This document shows positions 1-7,927 of a DNA stretch of 32,782 nt, in pieces. Both the position numbers and the translations under genes were made by a program. Source of the stretch: Bacteroidaceae bacterium (lineage in GTDB: Bacteria > Bacteroidota > Bacteroidia > Bacteroidales > Bacteroidaceae); assembly GCA_017617575.1 (NCBI GenBank), contig JAFZVY010000059.1, positions 1 to 32,782 of the forward strand. Reading direction: 5' to 3'. Within the stretch, counting starts at the first letter, position 1; every line of letters begins with the position of its first letter. The notes under the pieces are model-generated. The model ran no database searches. It was not told the origin of the DNA and saw only the letters and a list, made by a program, of their open reading frames with translations.

Positions 1-33
1 ACCTGTATTCATAACTCAGCAGTATTATTACTG

Positions 34-41
34 CAAAGTTA
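34..41 (-). promoter_or_regulatory. Possible promoter -7 element reading out of the window's left edge
   Basis: On the minus strand this reads TAACTTTG, a match to the Bacteroidetes -7 consensus TAnnTTTG. No TTTG lies at the ideal 19-21 base spacing upstream (the nearest is 17 bases away), so the call is weak. It would serve a divergent gene outside the window. Confidence 0.3.
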
Positions 42-152
42 CTCTGTCATTTTCAAATCAAAAAATCAAAGAACGCACTTAAACCCTTATAAATAAAGGG
101 CATATTGTGGCTTGATGAAAAAATATCGCACCACTAGTAAAACAATATTATT

Positions 153-668
153 ATGAAGACTTTTGTATTTATCGTGACTCTCTTTATCACAGTTTCTAAC
201 GGGTTTGCACAGAACACCGTTTCCATGCAGGAGCGTATCGACCAAGCTATGCAGATGGTTCAGCAACCAACGCCTGAGGCGTTCCTTGAGAGCATCGCTA
301 CCCTCAAGGGTATATCTGAGGAATATCCTGACAGCATAGCTCCAAGGGAGTACCTCGCAATACAGAGCATGGTGTTTGCATTGGTTGCGCCTACGGCTCC
401 ACAGACAGAGGCATTGCTATCTTCGTCCAAGGAGATGCTTGCCACGCTTGAAGCCTTGCCCCAGATGGACAAATCGGACCTCTACACCATGCAGGGAATG
501 TATTACATGGCTGTCATCGTCCAGAATCCGGTGGAGAACGGCCCACGCTATTACATGCAGGTGACGGAGCTATACGACAAGGCTTTGAAACTGAATCCTG
601 ACAATGCTCTTGCCAAGCAGATGCAGTCAGAGTTCTACAAGGGCATGAACCGATATCTCAAGGGGTAG
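153..668 (+). CDS. Small secreted TPR-like protein
   Basis: This 171-aa protein begins with a typical signal peptide (residues 1-19, cleavage likely after GFAQ), so it is probably periplasmic. The rest is alpha-helical. The C-terminal part (about 130-160: YDKALKLNPDNALAK) reads as a tetratricopeptide-type helix pair with the NPDN turn, and an earlier stretch (about 42-62) looks like another such helix. TPR-like proteins usually act as binding scaffolds; no partner is visible. It stands alone, with a long hairpin terminator about 60 bases downstream. I do not recognise a named family. The start is supported by the signal peptide and an A/T-rich region upstream, since Bacteroidetes rarely use a strong Shine-Dalgarno. 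Confidence 0.75.
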   Translation: MKTFVFIVTLFITVSNGFAQNTVSMQERIDQAMQMVQQPTPEAFLESIATLKGISEEYPDSIAPREYLAIQSMVFALVAPTAPQTEALLSSSKEMLATLEALPQMDKSDLYTMQGMYYMAVIVQNPVENGPRYYMQVTELYDKALKLNPDNALAKQMQSEFYKGMNRYLKG

Positions 669-730
669 GGGAGGTTTTACGGTTGTGCGGTAATACAGTT
701 TTTTACGGTATTATGTATATATGCTAATGC

Positions 731-807
731 GTAACAAGTAACGCTTCTGCGATGTTCACTTGGATGGTGGATGTGGGGTGGGGCGTTACTTGTTGCTGCA
801 TTTTTTT
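731..807 (+). terminator. Hairpin terminator after the TPR-like gene
   Basis: Bases 731-744 pair with 783-796 (14 pairs including one G-U), with a 38-base loop, followed by a run of seven T at 801-807. The loop is long for an intrinsic terminator, but the stem, T-run and position fit. Confidence 0.55.
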
Positions 808-986
808 ATTAAAAATCGTGATTGCTATATGTCAATTCTCGTTCCTGTTTTGACCTTTATTGTTGTAGGAGACGCATCTTATTTCTTTGGAGAAATACGA
901 TAAGCCCAGTGTGCCTTAATACGCATCAGATTGTCCTTTAAAATTGGCTAAAAATGGATGAATTTTTTGTGCGCGTAGAAAAAAAT

Positions 987-1004
987 TTTTGTACGCGTAC
1001 AAAA
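987..1004. promoter_or_regulatory. 18-bp perfect palindrome in an otherwise gene-free gap
   Basis: The sequence TTTTGTACGCGTACAAAA is its own reverse complement. About 22 bases upstream (967-980) lies a degenerate copy of the same unit (TTTTGTGCGCGTAG), so the two form a short direct repeat. It resembles a dimeric-repressor operator or a short hairpin. The 669-1329 gap holds this palindrome and two terminators; I see no gene there, and the 61-codon open frame at 1059-1244 has no supporting feature. Confidence 0.4.
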
Positions 1005-1251
1005 TTATTTTTGTTCGGGAAGCAAATATTTTTTTCTCGTGTGCTAAATGCGGTTTAATTGTCTTTATTTGTTTCTTGCCTCTCTGGATTATACGATAAG
1101 AGGATCCGAAAGTTGAGAAGGGTAATAGAACAAAAAGAACAATGCTTTTTGCTTCTTTATCATTGGTTATTTTGTTTACTTCCTTCAGATGACGGTTGTT
1201 TAGAAGGCTTATTGGGGTGTGGTACTAATGTGAATGATATGTAATGTAAAT

Positions 1252-1296
1252 AAAAAAGTGGTAGTAGCACAATTATTGTGCTACTACCACTTTTTT
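1252..1296. terminator. Bidirectional terminator
   Basis: A near-perfect hairpin: AAAAAAGTGGTAGTAGCAC (1252-1270) pairs with its complement ending in TTTTTT at 1296. Flanking A- and T-runs make it work in either direction. It lies 33 bases beyond the stop codon of the minus-strand transporter gene. Confidence 0.85.
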
Positions 1297-1329
1297 ATTT
1301 CGGAATTTCAGAATTAAGAATTTCCGGAA

Positions 1330-2787
1330 TTATCCTCTGATTGGCTTGTACTTAGGTACGAGGGTCTTCATGAGTGCCCATGCGATGAGGTATGCCACGG
1401 CACAATAGCAGAAGACAATCATGTAGCCAGCAGGCTTCCCCTCGACACCGAAGAATGTGAAGGCACTGCCTTGCTCCTCGGCGTATGTGAAGAGTGAGCC
1501 GGAACCGAGGTTGATGGCAAATGAGCAGAGACCTCCGAACATTGTACCGATGCCTGTGATTGATGCAATGGCACTCTTAGGGAACATGTCGCCGATGGTA
1601 GAGTAGAGGTTGGCACTCCATGTCTGGTGTCCTGCTCCTGCAAGTCCGATGATGATACATGGGAACCATACGGATGTGGTTGCAAGTGGCTGTGCAAACA
1701 TGGCGAAGATAGGGAAGAAGGCAAAGATGAGCATGGCGAGCATGCGTCCTGGGTATGGCTGCATTCCCTTCTTCTCTACGAAGTACTTAGGAAGATAACC
1801 TCCGCCGATTGACACTACGGTCACGATGGCATAGAGCACGAAGATGAGTATCTGTCCCATCGTGTCGGATGACTTGTAGCCAAGCTCAGAGAAGTAGGCT
1901 GGTGCCCAGAAGAGGAAGAACCACCATACGCCGTCGGTGAGGAGCTTGCCCACGATGAATGCCCATGTCTGACGGTATGTGAAGCACTGGAGGAACGAAA
2001 TCTTGAGGTCGTCGTTTGCCTGCTCCTGTTTTGGTGTCTCAACCTTCTCTTCCTCAGGTGCGTTGTTGTCCTGCTGGATGTATTCGAGTTCTTCGCGTGA
2101 AACGTACTTGCTCTCGGATGGCTTGTTGTAGAGCACTGCCCAGAGGATTGCCCATACGAAGCCCACGGCACCGATGATGATGAATGCCATCTCCCATCCC
2201 ATTGCCTTTGCAAGCACTGGTATGGTGAGTGGTGCAGCGAGTGCTCCCACGGATGCTCCTGCATTGAAGATGGATGTGGCGAGTGCACGGTCCTTCTTAG
2301 GGAAGTATTCTGCCGTTACCTTGATGGCAGCTGGGAAGTTGCCTGCCTCACCCGTTGCGAGTATCATGCGGCATGAGAGGAAGAGCCATACGGAGATGGT
2401 TGACACGGAGAGTGCAAGCTTTGAGCCTGCCTCCACAGCGCGTAGCTCCTCTATTGAGCCGATGCTTGCGATGTTCATTGTGAGCCATCCGCATCCTGCG
2501 TGCAGACAGGCACCGAGGCTCCATACCACGATTGCCCAGATGTAGCCCTTCTTTGTTCCCATCACGTCTATGAACTTACCTGCCAAAAGGGAAATGGCTG
2601 CATAGAAGATGGAGAACACAGCTGTGATAACTCCATAGTCAGCATCTGTCCAATGGAAGTCAACAGCGATAAAGTCTTTCCAAGTGAGTGAGAGAACCTG
2701 ACGGTCCATGTAGTTTACTGTTGTTGCGAGGAACAACATTGCACAAATTACCCAGCGGTAATTTGACATTTGTTTTGATTGATTCAT
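1330..2787 (-). CDS. MFS transporter, anion:cation symporter family, hexuronate-type
   Basis: This is a 12-segment major facilitator transporter of 485 aa. After a short cytoplasmic start it carries NYMDRQVLSL in the first membrane segment, the usual signature of the ACS family that takes up hexuronates, glucarate and similar organic anions by proton symport. The hydrophilic loop between the two six-helix halves is rich in Glu, Lys and Gln (PEEEKVETPKQEQ). The open frame extends to 2853, but a promoter (2824-2853) lies within that extension, so Met at 2787 (MNQSKQM) is the better start. Family assignment is fairly secure; the substrate is inferred. No sugar-acid catabolic gene is adjacent. 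Confidence 0.85.
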   Translation of the reverse strand: MNQSKQMSNYRWVICAMLFLATTVNYMDRQVLSLTWKDFIAVDFHWTDADYGVITAVFSIFYAAISLLAGKFIDVMGTKKGYIWAIVVWSLGACLHAGCGWLTMNIASIGSIEELRAVEAGSKLALSVSTISVWLFLSCRMILATGEAGNFPAAIKVTAEYFPKKDRALATSIFNAGASVGALAAPLTIPVLAKAMGWEMAFIIIGAVGFVWAILWAVLYNKPSESKYVSREELEYIQQDNNAPEEEKVETPKQEQANDDLKISFLQCFTYRQTWAFIVGKLLTDGVWWFFLFWAPAYFSELGYKSSDTMGQILIFVLYAIVTVVSIGGGYLPKYFVEKKGMQPYPGRMLAMLIFAFFPIFAMFAQPLATTSVWFPCIIIGLAGAGHQTWSANLYSTIGDMFPKSAIASITGIGTMFGGLCSFAINLGSGSLFTYAEEQGSAFTFFGVEGKPAGYMIVFCYCAVAYLIAWALMKTLVPKYKPIRG

Positions 2788-2823
2788 GTTAGTTGTCGGT
2801 ATGTATTGTTTTGTTTTCTTTTG

Positions 2824-2853
2824 CAAAGTTACAAAAAAAAGGTATTTTGTCAA
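2824..2853 (-). promoter_or_regulatory. Promoter of the MFS transporter gene
   Basis: On the minus strand: TTG at 2853-2851, a 19-base spacer, then TAACTTTG at 2831-2824. This fits the Bacteroidetes sigma consensus and places the transcript start about 30 bases before the chosen start codon. Confidence 0.7.
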
Positions 2854-2866
2854 GAGATAGCGTGTT

Positions 2867-3223
2867 TTATTTGCGTGTTTCCTCTATTTCTATGCCTGCT
2901 CCCTTGCAATCGGCTCCCATTGGAGGGTTTTCCTTCATGATGCGCACCTTAACTCTCGTGACTGTAGGGAAGCTGCTGAACAGGGCTGTGACGATGCGTC
3001 CGCCCACGTGTTCCAGTAGCTTGGATGGTGTTGCCATCTCTGTTTTTATCACGTTGAACACATCGGCATAGCTTACCGTGCCGTCAAGTTCGTCTGTTGC
3101 CATTGCACGTGAGAAGTCCGTGTCAAGCTCTGCGCTTACTGTGAAGTAAGCACCTATCTTGGTCTCCTGTGGCATCACGCCGTGGTATGCGTATATTCTG
3201 ACGCTGTCAAGTATTATTTTCAT
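2867..3223 (-). CDS. folB: Dihydroneopterin aldolase
   Basis: This 118-aa protein matches FolB, which converts 7,8-dihydroneopterin to 6-hydroxymethyl-dihydropterin and glycolaldehyde in folate synthesis in the cytoplasm. Visible family features are AYHGVMPQE at 12-20 with the pterin-site Glu, the conserved YADV with Tyr52, Glu71 in LLEHVGGRI, and the catalytic Lys97 in IMKENPP. The length is normal. No other folate gene is nearby. An array of nine 8-base units ends only 4 bases before its start codon, the same kind of array seen upstream of three other genes here. Confidence is high from the combined active-site residues. Confidence 0.93.
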   Translation of the reverse strand: MKIILDSVRIYAYHGVMPQETKIGAYFTVSAELDTDFSRAMATDELDGTVSYADVFNVIKTEMATPSKLLEHVGGRIVTALFSSFPTVTRVKVRIMKENPPMGADCKGAGIEIEETRK

Positions 3224-3227
3224 TTTG

Positions 3228-3299
3228 AGTATTTAAGTTTGTGAGTTCTTGAGTTTTTAAGTTGGTGAGTTTTTAAGTTCTTGGATTTATGAGTTTTTT
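3228..3299 (-). repeat. Nine tandem octamers immediately upstream of folB
   Basis: Read on the plus strand, the units follow AGTTnnTR (AGTATTTA, AGTTTGTG, AGTTCTTG, AGTTTTTA and so on), nine in register. In the sense of folB they read roughly TAAAAACT/CACAAACT and end 4 bases before its ATG. Four further units in the opposite orientation lie at 3355-3386, so the two arrays could pair. Confidence 0.85.
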
Positions 3300-3354
3300 G
3301 TTTGTGGACTTTTACTTGAGAAGAAATCTGAATGGTTTCAAATTCTCAAAACAA

Positions 3355-3386
3355 AAAAAACTTAAGAACCTACAAACTCAATAACT
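3355..3386 (+). repeat. Four octamers in inverted orientation
   Basis: The units AAAAAACT, TAAGAACC, TACAAACT and CAATAACT are the reverse complements of the AGTTnnTR units at 3228-3299. They lie just before the terminator hairpin at 3394. Confidence 0.75.
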
Positions 3387-3393
3387 TATAATA

Positions 3394-3425
3394 AAACCGC
3401 TGACCTAATGCAGGTACAGCGGTTT
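3394..3425. terminator. Terminator between dnaA and folB
   Basis: AAACCGCTG (3394-3402) pairs with CAGCGGTTT (3417-3425), and ACCT with AGGT inside. A T-run follows on the plus strand (3429-3435), and TTTTATTATA follows on the minus strand, so it can end the dnaA transcript. Confidence 0.75.
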
Positions 3426-3476
3426 CACTTTTTTTGAATTGGATATATTTTTATAGTTGCGCGGATGCTTTGTCTA

Positions 3477-3560
3477 TAATGAGTAATTAGTAATTAACAA
3501 TGAATAATACTTTTGTTCCCGCCATAATTTCGCCGAATGGCTATTACTAATTTCTCATTA
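3477..3560. repeat. Inverted repeat next to the dnaA stop codon
   Basis: An 18-base arm at 3477-3494 (TAATGAGTAATTAGTAAT) matches the reverse complement of 3543-3560 at 17 of 18 positions, with 48 bases between. The 15-mer AATTAGTAATTAACA from the left arm recurs at about 15471-15485, so part of it is dispersed. Confidence 0.7.
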
Positions 3561-3567
3561 CGTGAAC

Positions 3568-4968
3568 TTACTTATTCAGCATGTCCTCGATTGCACTTAT
3601 ATCTACGCGTACCTTCTCGTCAACATCAAGGAGGTTCTTGACCTGATTGATTGCGTGGATGACGGTAGCGTGGTTTCTGTTGCCGAGGTTCAAGCCAATC
3701 TGCACGTTAGAGAGGTTGGTGTGCTCGCTTGCGATGTACATTGCCACCTGACGCACAAGTGCTATCTTCTGCTTGCGGTTGCGTGAACAGAGGTCTTCAG
3801 GCGTTACGTTATAGTGACCACACACTGTGTCCATAATCTTCTCAAGTGTAATCTCCTGCTTCTCCTTCAGCTCCACGAAGCGTGGCATAACCTTGTTGAC
3901 AAGCTTCATGTTGACCTCACACTTGTAAACGATGGAGAATGCAAGGAGCGAGTTGATGATTCCCTCAAGGTCGCGTACGCTCTCGTCCACGTTTTCTGTG
4001 ATGTAATTGATGACATCCTCTGGGATGCTGAGTCCTTCCTTCTTGACCTTGGCACTGAGGATGGAGAAGCGCAGCTTCTTGGTAGGCTTCTCAATCTCTG
4101 CCTGAAGTCCCCACTTGAAACGAGTGAGAAGGCGGTCTTCAAGTCCCTCGATTGCTACAGGTGGACGGTCGGCAGCAAGAATAATCTGCTTGTTGTTCAT
4201 CTGAAGGTGGTTGAAGATATGGAAGAAGGCATTCTGTGTACCTTTCTTGCCTGATAGCTCCTGTATGTCATCGAGTATGAGAACATCGATTGTCTGGTAG
4301 AAACCAATGAAATCGTTTATCTTGTTGTTGCGTGTGGCATCCATGTACTGCACCGTGAACAGATGCGCACTGAGATACAACACCCGTAGCTTTGGGTGAA
4401 TCTCCTTTGTGCGGAGTCCTATTGCATTTATAAGGTGAGTCTTGCCACAACCAGATGGACCGAATACAAAGAATGGGTTGAAAGTTTGAGCGGGGTTCTT
4501 TGCAATAGCTTCTCCTACTGAGCGTGCGAGTTTGTTGCTCTCTCCCTCGATGTAGTTGTCGAAGCAATATTCCTTTTTAAGTTGTGAATCGAGATCCTGC
4601 ACAGCAGGCGCCATCAGCTCGTCTGGAGTCTCGTTTGCTGGCCTTTCAGCTCTCCCATTGATTTTAGGAGTCGGTGCTGACTCGATTTCCGTTATCTTTG
4701 CTTGCGACTTCTTGTCGATGAGTACTCGGTAGTAGAGTTTTATGTGCTCATTGCCGAAGTACTTCTTGAAGCTTGCTCGCATCAAACTTTGGAAATTCTT
4801 TTCCAACATCTCACGAATGAAAGCAGAAGGCACGTCCAGTATAAGCGTATCGTCCTTATACGATTCAAGCTTCGTATAAGCGAAAGTGCAGTTATACTGG
4901 TCAGGAGTGATGTTGCTTCTGTAGAAGTCGAGACACTGCTCCCATATATTATGTGGGTTCTGTTCCAT
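3568..4968 (-). CDS. dnaA: Chromosomal replication initiator protein DnaA
   Basis: DnaA (466 aa) binds DnaA boxes, unwinds the origin and loads helicase. Domain I is at the N-terminus (IWEQCLDFYRSNI), followed by a short linker (about 90-130). The AAA+ domain has Walker A GPSGCGKT at 170-177, Walker B LILDD at 230-234, and the sensor/arginine region around 278-284 (DRLLTRF). The C-terminal helix-turn-helix carries the DnaA signature around 424-443 (LGNRNHATVIHA). Length is normal. The gene stands alone, with its own promoter at 5044-5075 and a terminator at 3394-3425. No dnaN or clear DnaA-box cluster is next to it. Confidence 0.98.
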   Translation of the reverse strand: MEQNPHNIWEQCLDFYRSNITPDQYNCTFAYTKLESYKDDTLILDVPSAFIREMLEKNFQSLMRASFKKYFGNEHIKLYYRVLIDKKSQAKITEIESAPTPKINGRAERPANETPDELMAPAVQDLDSQLKKEYCFDNYIEGESNKLARSVGEAIAKNPAQTFNPFFVFGPSGCGKTHLINAIGLRTKEIHPKLRVLYLSAHLFTVQYMDATRNNKINDFIGFYQTIDVLILDDIQELSGKKGTQNAFFHIFNHLQMNNKQIILAADRPPVAIEGLEDRLLTRFKWGLQAEIEKPTKKLRFSILSAKVKKEGLSIPEDVINYITENVDESVRDLEGIINSLLAFSIVYKCEVNMKLVNKVMPRFVELKEKQEITLEKIMDTVCGHYNVTPEDLCSRNRKQKIALVRQVAMYIASEHTNLSNVQIGLNLGNRNHATVIHAINQVKNLLDVDEKVRVDISAIEDMLNK

Positions 4969-5043
4969 TATTCGTATATTCGTAGTTGGTTATTTATATT
5001 TCATTAATTCTTTTCAATCAAAAGTTCAGTAAACTTTCGAGTG

Positions 5044-5075
5044 CAAAGTTCGAAAAAAAATCTGTATTCTCCAAA
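5044..5075 (-). promoter_or_regulatory. dnaA promoter
   Basis: On the minus strand: TTTG at 5075-5072, exactly 20 bases, then GAACTTTG at 5051-5044. This is one base off TAnnTTTG. It implies a leader of roughly 70 bases. Confidence 0.65.
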
Positions 5076-5461
5076 TATTTTTCGTCTCACTTTTTTAGTA
5101 TCTTGCCATTACAATTCTTGATTTCAGCCTTTTATGTTTTTTAGACTTTTTGAACATTTGTTTTATTCTCTAAAAATGATTCTTGCTGAAATATAATACG
5201 TTGAATTGACACTCATTTTTGCTTCTCCAAAATTGTTGTATGATAATTGTATTTTCTATCTGTTTGTATTATACCACTTTCGCCTTATGCCATTTTGAGC
5301 GATTTGTTTTTGCTGTTATTTAGATGTAATCTATATTGCAAGGCTGCGCCATTATTGTTTCTTGTTAAAAACATGTAACAAAATATTGTACATAATGAAC
5401 TTTTTGATAAAATTCATCCCTGCTATTTTACATTCACGATTCTTGCCACGTACGAGACTCT
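5076..5461. other. AT-rich gene-free stretch upstream of dnaA
   Basis: I see no open frame with coding character, no perfect DnaA box (TTATCCACA or its complement), no tandem repeats and no RNA gene here. It separates the dnaA promoter from the terminator of the first GLPGLI cassette. Confidence 0.5.
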
Positions 5462-5503
5462 AAAAAACAAAAATGGGGATGCCCAATGGAAGATGAGCAC
5501 CCC
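5462..5503 (-). terminator. Terminator of cassette A
   Basis: On the minus strand, GGGGTGC (5503-5497) pairs with GCATCCCC (5482-5475) with one bulged base, followed by ATTTTTGTTTTTT. The sequence downstream of it in plus-strand terms (GCGTAAA ... GGCGTAGTATTTAGATT, about 5509-5580) is closely repeated after the matching hairpin of cassette B. Confidence 0.7.
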
Positions 5504-5707
5504 TCTTAGCGTAAATACATGTTCAATATTATATAGTTCGTGTCTATTGCCGTTGCTTGCGTGACGGCGTAGTATTTAGATTGTCTTTTTATGTGCATAC
5601 CATATCACTTCCCTTTATGTTTCTGCAAAGAGATACGTTTTTCTCCTTTGCTTACTGCAAAAAGAGATGCTTTTGCCGTTTCCTTTTATTGCGGCAAATA
5701 GTTACCG

Positions 5708-6415
5708 TTATCGTTCCACGACAATGACATCACCAGCTTTTGCTTCGCCGTACTTAGCGAAGTAATCGTCCTGAATCTTGTTGAATTCTGCATCAGTTAT
5801 CAGTGTACCTTTGGCTGGTGACTTGATTTTTGGCTCTTCAAGTAGATACTCAAAGCTCTTGAGTGCATATACATCACTCGGAGTGCTGAGTTCCACGATT
5901 AAACCAGGAAGGCCATAGTAACCCAGTGGACCGAACTTGAATGGTATCTCTGTTGTGTACCATGCCTCTACCTTGAGAAGACCTCTTGCGATGGCCTTCA
6001 TGCATTGCTTACCGTTGATGACTCTTTTCTCTTCCGTCATCTTCCATCGAGGCGATATGGATATGTCTTTGATGACATACTTCTTGTCTATTATCGTCTT
6101 CTCCGTGATGATGGAATCCTTCTCCCTATCTATATATATGGAGTTTACCCCACCGATAAGCATGTTTGAACCATTGGTTTTGTCAGATGATTTCTGAAAC
6201 AGATACTTCTTTTCTGTCACGTACATGGTGTAGAGTCTTTTCTCCTTCTTGAATTTAGACACTACCATGTCGCGAAGATACACATCCTTCATCTGGCGAA
6301 CTTGGTCGGAGACGGCAGGAGTAGCTGAATATATACATTTCAGATAACTTGTCTGCGCGTTACTTGTTGTGGTAATGCAGAGCAAAGCCATAGAAATAAA
6401 AAACTTTCTTATCAT
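5708..6415 (-). CDS. GLPGLI-family secreted protein, copy A
   Basis: This 235-aa protein has a signal peptide (about 1-20, TTTSNAQ) and the family-defining motif GLPGLI at 168-173, preceded by AIARGLLKVEAWYT..IPF.FGPLGYY. The family (TIGR01200/Porph_ging) is confined mainly to Bacteroidetes; its function is unknown and it is thought to act in the envelope. A single Cys (138) lies before the conserved block, besides two in the N-terminal region. It is the second gene of a two-gene unit: a small secreted protein lies 183 bases upstream, separated by a structured intergenic segment. It is closely similar along its whole length to the protein at 8125-8832, so the two are recent paralogs from a tandem duplication. 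Confidence 0.85.
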   Translation of the reverse strand: MIRKFFISMALLCITTTSNAQTSYLKCIYSATPAVSDQVRQMKDVYLRDMVVSKFKKEKRLYTMYVTEKKYLFQKSSDKTNGSNMLIGGVNSIYIDREKDSIITEKTIIDKKYVIKDISISPRWKMTEEKRVINGKQCMKAIARGLLKVEAWYTTEIPFKFGPLGYYGLPGLIVELSTPSDVYALKSFEYLLEEPKIKSPAKGTLITDAEFNKIQDDYFAKYGEAKAGDVIVVER

Positions 6416-6437
6416 AGGGACATTAGGATATTGTTAT

Positions 6438-6499
6438 TTCCGCAGAATCACGCTTTACGACTTGTCTTCACTCTGAGTCGTTCCACATGTTCTGCGGAA
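6438..6499 (-). ncRNA. Two-tier hairpin between the peptide and GLPGLI genes, copy A
   Basis: The outer stem TTCCGCAGAA (6438-6447) pairs perfectly with 6490-6499. The inner stem ACGACT (6457-6462) pairs with AGTCGT (6476-6481). The same two-level fold is present at 8854-8913 with different bases in the stems. It begins 22 bases before the GLPGLI start codon, so it may control translation or processing of that gene. It is called as a structured RNA element, not an independent gene. Confidence 0.6.
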
Positions 6500-6598
6500 G
6501 TTGATAATGTATGTCTCTTAATTTCACGTCCGGGCAAATGCCAGCCGCGTAATTACATCTATCAAAATATTGGTTAGATAAATAATTATTATGCCACA

Positions 6599-6829
6599 TT
6601 AGTTCTTAACCTGCATGGTGTGAGTGTGTACGATGTAAACACTGCCATCTGTACGCTGGTAGATTGTTACTTCGTCGATTTCCTCAGTTTGAGCCTTGGA
6701 TGCGCTCTCCTCTGAAGCCTTGATTTCGACCTTTTCTTCCTCCTTCGTTGTGTTTTCCTCAGCACTTGCGCTAAAAGAAACTGCGAACATTGCTGTAAAT
6801 GCAACTGCAAAGCTTAAAATCTTTTTCAT
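6599..6829 (-). CDS. Small secreted acidic protein, copy A
   Basis: A 76-aa protein with a clear signal peptide (about 1-23, SFSASAEE), a strongly acidic Glu/Lys-rich middle (about 24-52) and a C-terminal block (EVTIYQRTDGSVYIVHTHT) conserved in the paralog at 9030-9263. The mature part is only about 50 residues and contains no Cys. I do not recognise a family. Conservation of the Y-Q-R-x-D-G-S-x-Y core and of the HT..T tail, with a diverged acidic linker, suggests the C-terminus is the functional part. It is the first gene of the cassette, behind a leader of roughly 345 bases. Confidence 0.8.
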   Translation of the reverse strand: MKKILSFAVAFTAMFAVSFSASAEENTTKEEEKVEIKASEESASKAQTEEIDEVTIYQRTDGSVYIVHTHTMQVKN

Positions 6830-7174
6830 TGTAGTAGTTTTTTTGGAGAGTTAATAAATAAAAGTAGAATCGGATAAATAATCCGAAGTTTTAATAGTTG
6901 TAGAATCGGTATGACTCGATGCATATTCAATACACCCTTTTTAAGGTCATAGTCATGGTACTTTTTCTCTCACACTTTTGGATAATACTGAATCGAATTT
7001 GTTGTTGTTTTTAATATACGGGAAAATTGTTTCTAATGCTGTTCACCAGTAATCGTCCAAATTATATGATATCAAATGTACTTTCTTGATCTCTTCGCCG
7101 AAAATCTTTTCATTCTGCAATCAGAATAGTATTATGATAGTCGACTGGAAAACGTTTTTCTTTTTCGTTTTTCC
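6830..7174 (-). promoter_or_regulatory. Long conserved 5' leader of cassette A
   Basis: The predicted start of transcription is about 345 bases before the first start codon. The leader opens with a hairpin (7147-7174; GGAAAAACG with CGTTTTCC on the minus strand). Next comes a block around 7001-7081 that aligns with 9441-9523. It ends with a block (about 6880-6950) containing TTGAATATGCAT and a small TCGGA/TCCGA hairpin, all also present in the cassette B leader. Confidence 0.6.
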
Positions 7175-7178
7175 ATTG

Positions 7179-7210
7179 CAAAAGTATGGTGGATATTTCT
7201 AACTACCAAA
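7179..7210 (-). promoter_or_regulatory. Promoter of cassette A
   Basis: On the minus strand: TTTG at 7210-7207, exactly 20 bases, then TACTTTTG at 7186-7179. This is a full match to the Bacteroidetes consensus. Confidence 0.75.
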
Positions 7211-7317
7211 TTTCTTGGGATAAAATTTTCTCGTTGTGTTGCGTTTTATATTATGTTAAAATGCTAAAAAATAAATGATTGCCTTTTTGCAACAATCATT
7301 TGCTGCAATAAAATTAT

Positions 7318-7446
7318 TGTCTCATATAAAGAAAATGAAGGAGTTCTGCCGATTTGAGACATTGTTTTTTGCATTATCTTTTCGTGTTTTTGATGATAAG
7401 GGTACGTTAAACGTGATATTTGTGGGGTGCAAAATCGTATGTCTCA
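7318..7446. promoter_or_regulatory. Three GTCTCA/TGAGAC sites upstream of promoter A
   Basis: TGTCTCA occurs at 7318-7324 and 7440-7446, and the inverted form TGAGACA at 7355-7361. Cassette B has three such sites at a similar distance upstream of its promoter. The 7211-7626 gap holds only these sites and a hairpin ATGATTG/CAATCAT near 7275-7299; its short open frames (72 and 76 codons) look non-coding. Confidence 0.45.
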
Positions 7447-7626
7447 CTCTTGTAAAATTGTCTATTCAACACTTGGTTTATACTCGAAAATGAGAATAAA
7501 CTCTAAAATACATAGCTTAATAATACAAAAGCATATCTATATGTCGTTATTTTTAGTTAAAAATACCTTCTGCTTTCTCCTTGGTTCTATTCCTTCTTCT
7601 TGTCTGCCTTTTCTACTCGTGTTTCG

Positions 7627-7665
7627 CACAAAAAGTTGGGGCGCTCGCGGTAAGTAGAGCGCCCC
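7627..7665 (-). terminator. Terminator of cassette B
   Basis: A perfect 9-bp stem GGGGCGCTC (7638-7646) with GAGCGCCCC (7657-7665), followed on the minus strand by AACTTTTTG. Its plus-strand flank (7670-7757) matches the flank of the cassette A terminator. Confidence 0.7.
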
Positions 7666-7927
7666 GTTGCGTAAAACGCATATTCAACATTCTCTTGTAT
7701 TGTGTCCTTTGCCATCATACATTGCTTGATGTGGCGTAGTATTTAGATTATCCTAAATTTTGTTATCTTGTTATTTTGTTTTTTTTACGTGCTACATGTT
7801 GTGTGTATGTACGTAATATGTGTTAGTTGATTATCTGGCTAAGTTGTTTCCGATGTAATGTAGTTTTGGAGGATGAGGTATTGTTTTCTTGGGCTTGCTT
7901 ATCTTTGCGATTGCCTATTCGGTTTTA

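Noticed and set aside
3228..3299. CRISPR array or microsatellite of no meaning
   Set aside because: Units are 8 bases with no spacers, so not CRISPR; fixed distances to start codons in four places argue against a meaningless microsatellite.
5044..5461. Replication origin next to dnaA
   Set aside because: No clear TTATCCACA-type box or cluster of near matches was seen, and dnaN is not adjacent, so location beside dnaA alone is not enough.
6837..6941. Upstream open reading frame in the leaders (ATGCAT start in both cassettes)
   Set aside because: The ATGCAT is conserved but the reading frames diverge at once, giving unrelated peptides of different length; nucleotide or RNA conservation explains it better.
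7275..7657. Two plus-strand open frames of 72 and 76 codons between the cassettes
   Set aside because: No signal, domain or conserved counterpart upstream of the second cassette; the AT-rich composition is typical of intergenic DNA.
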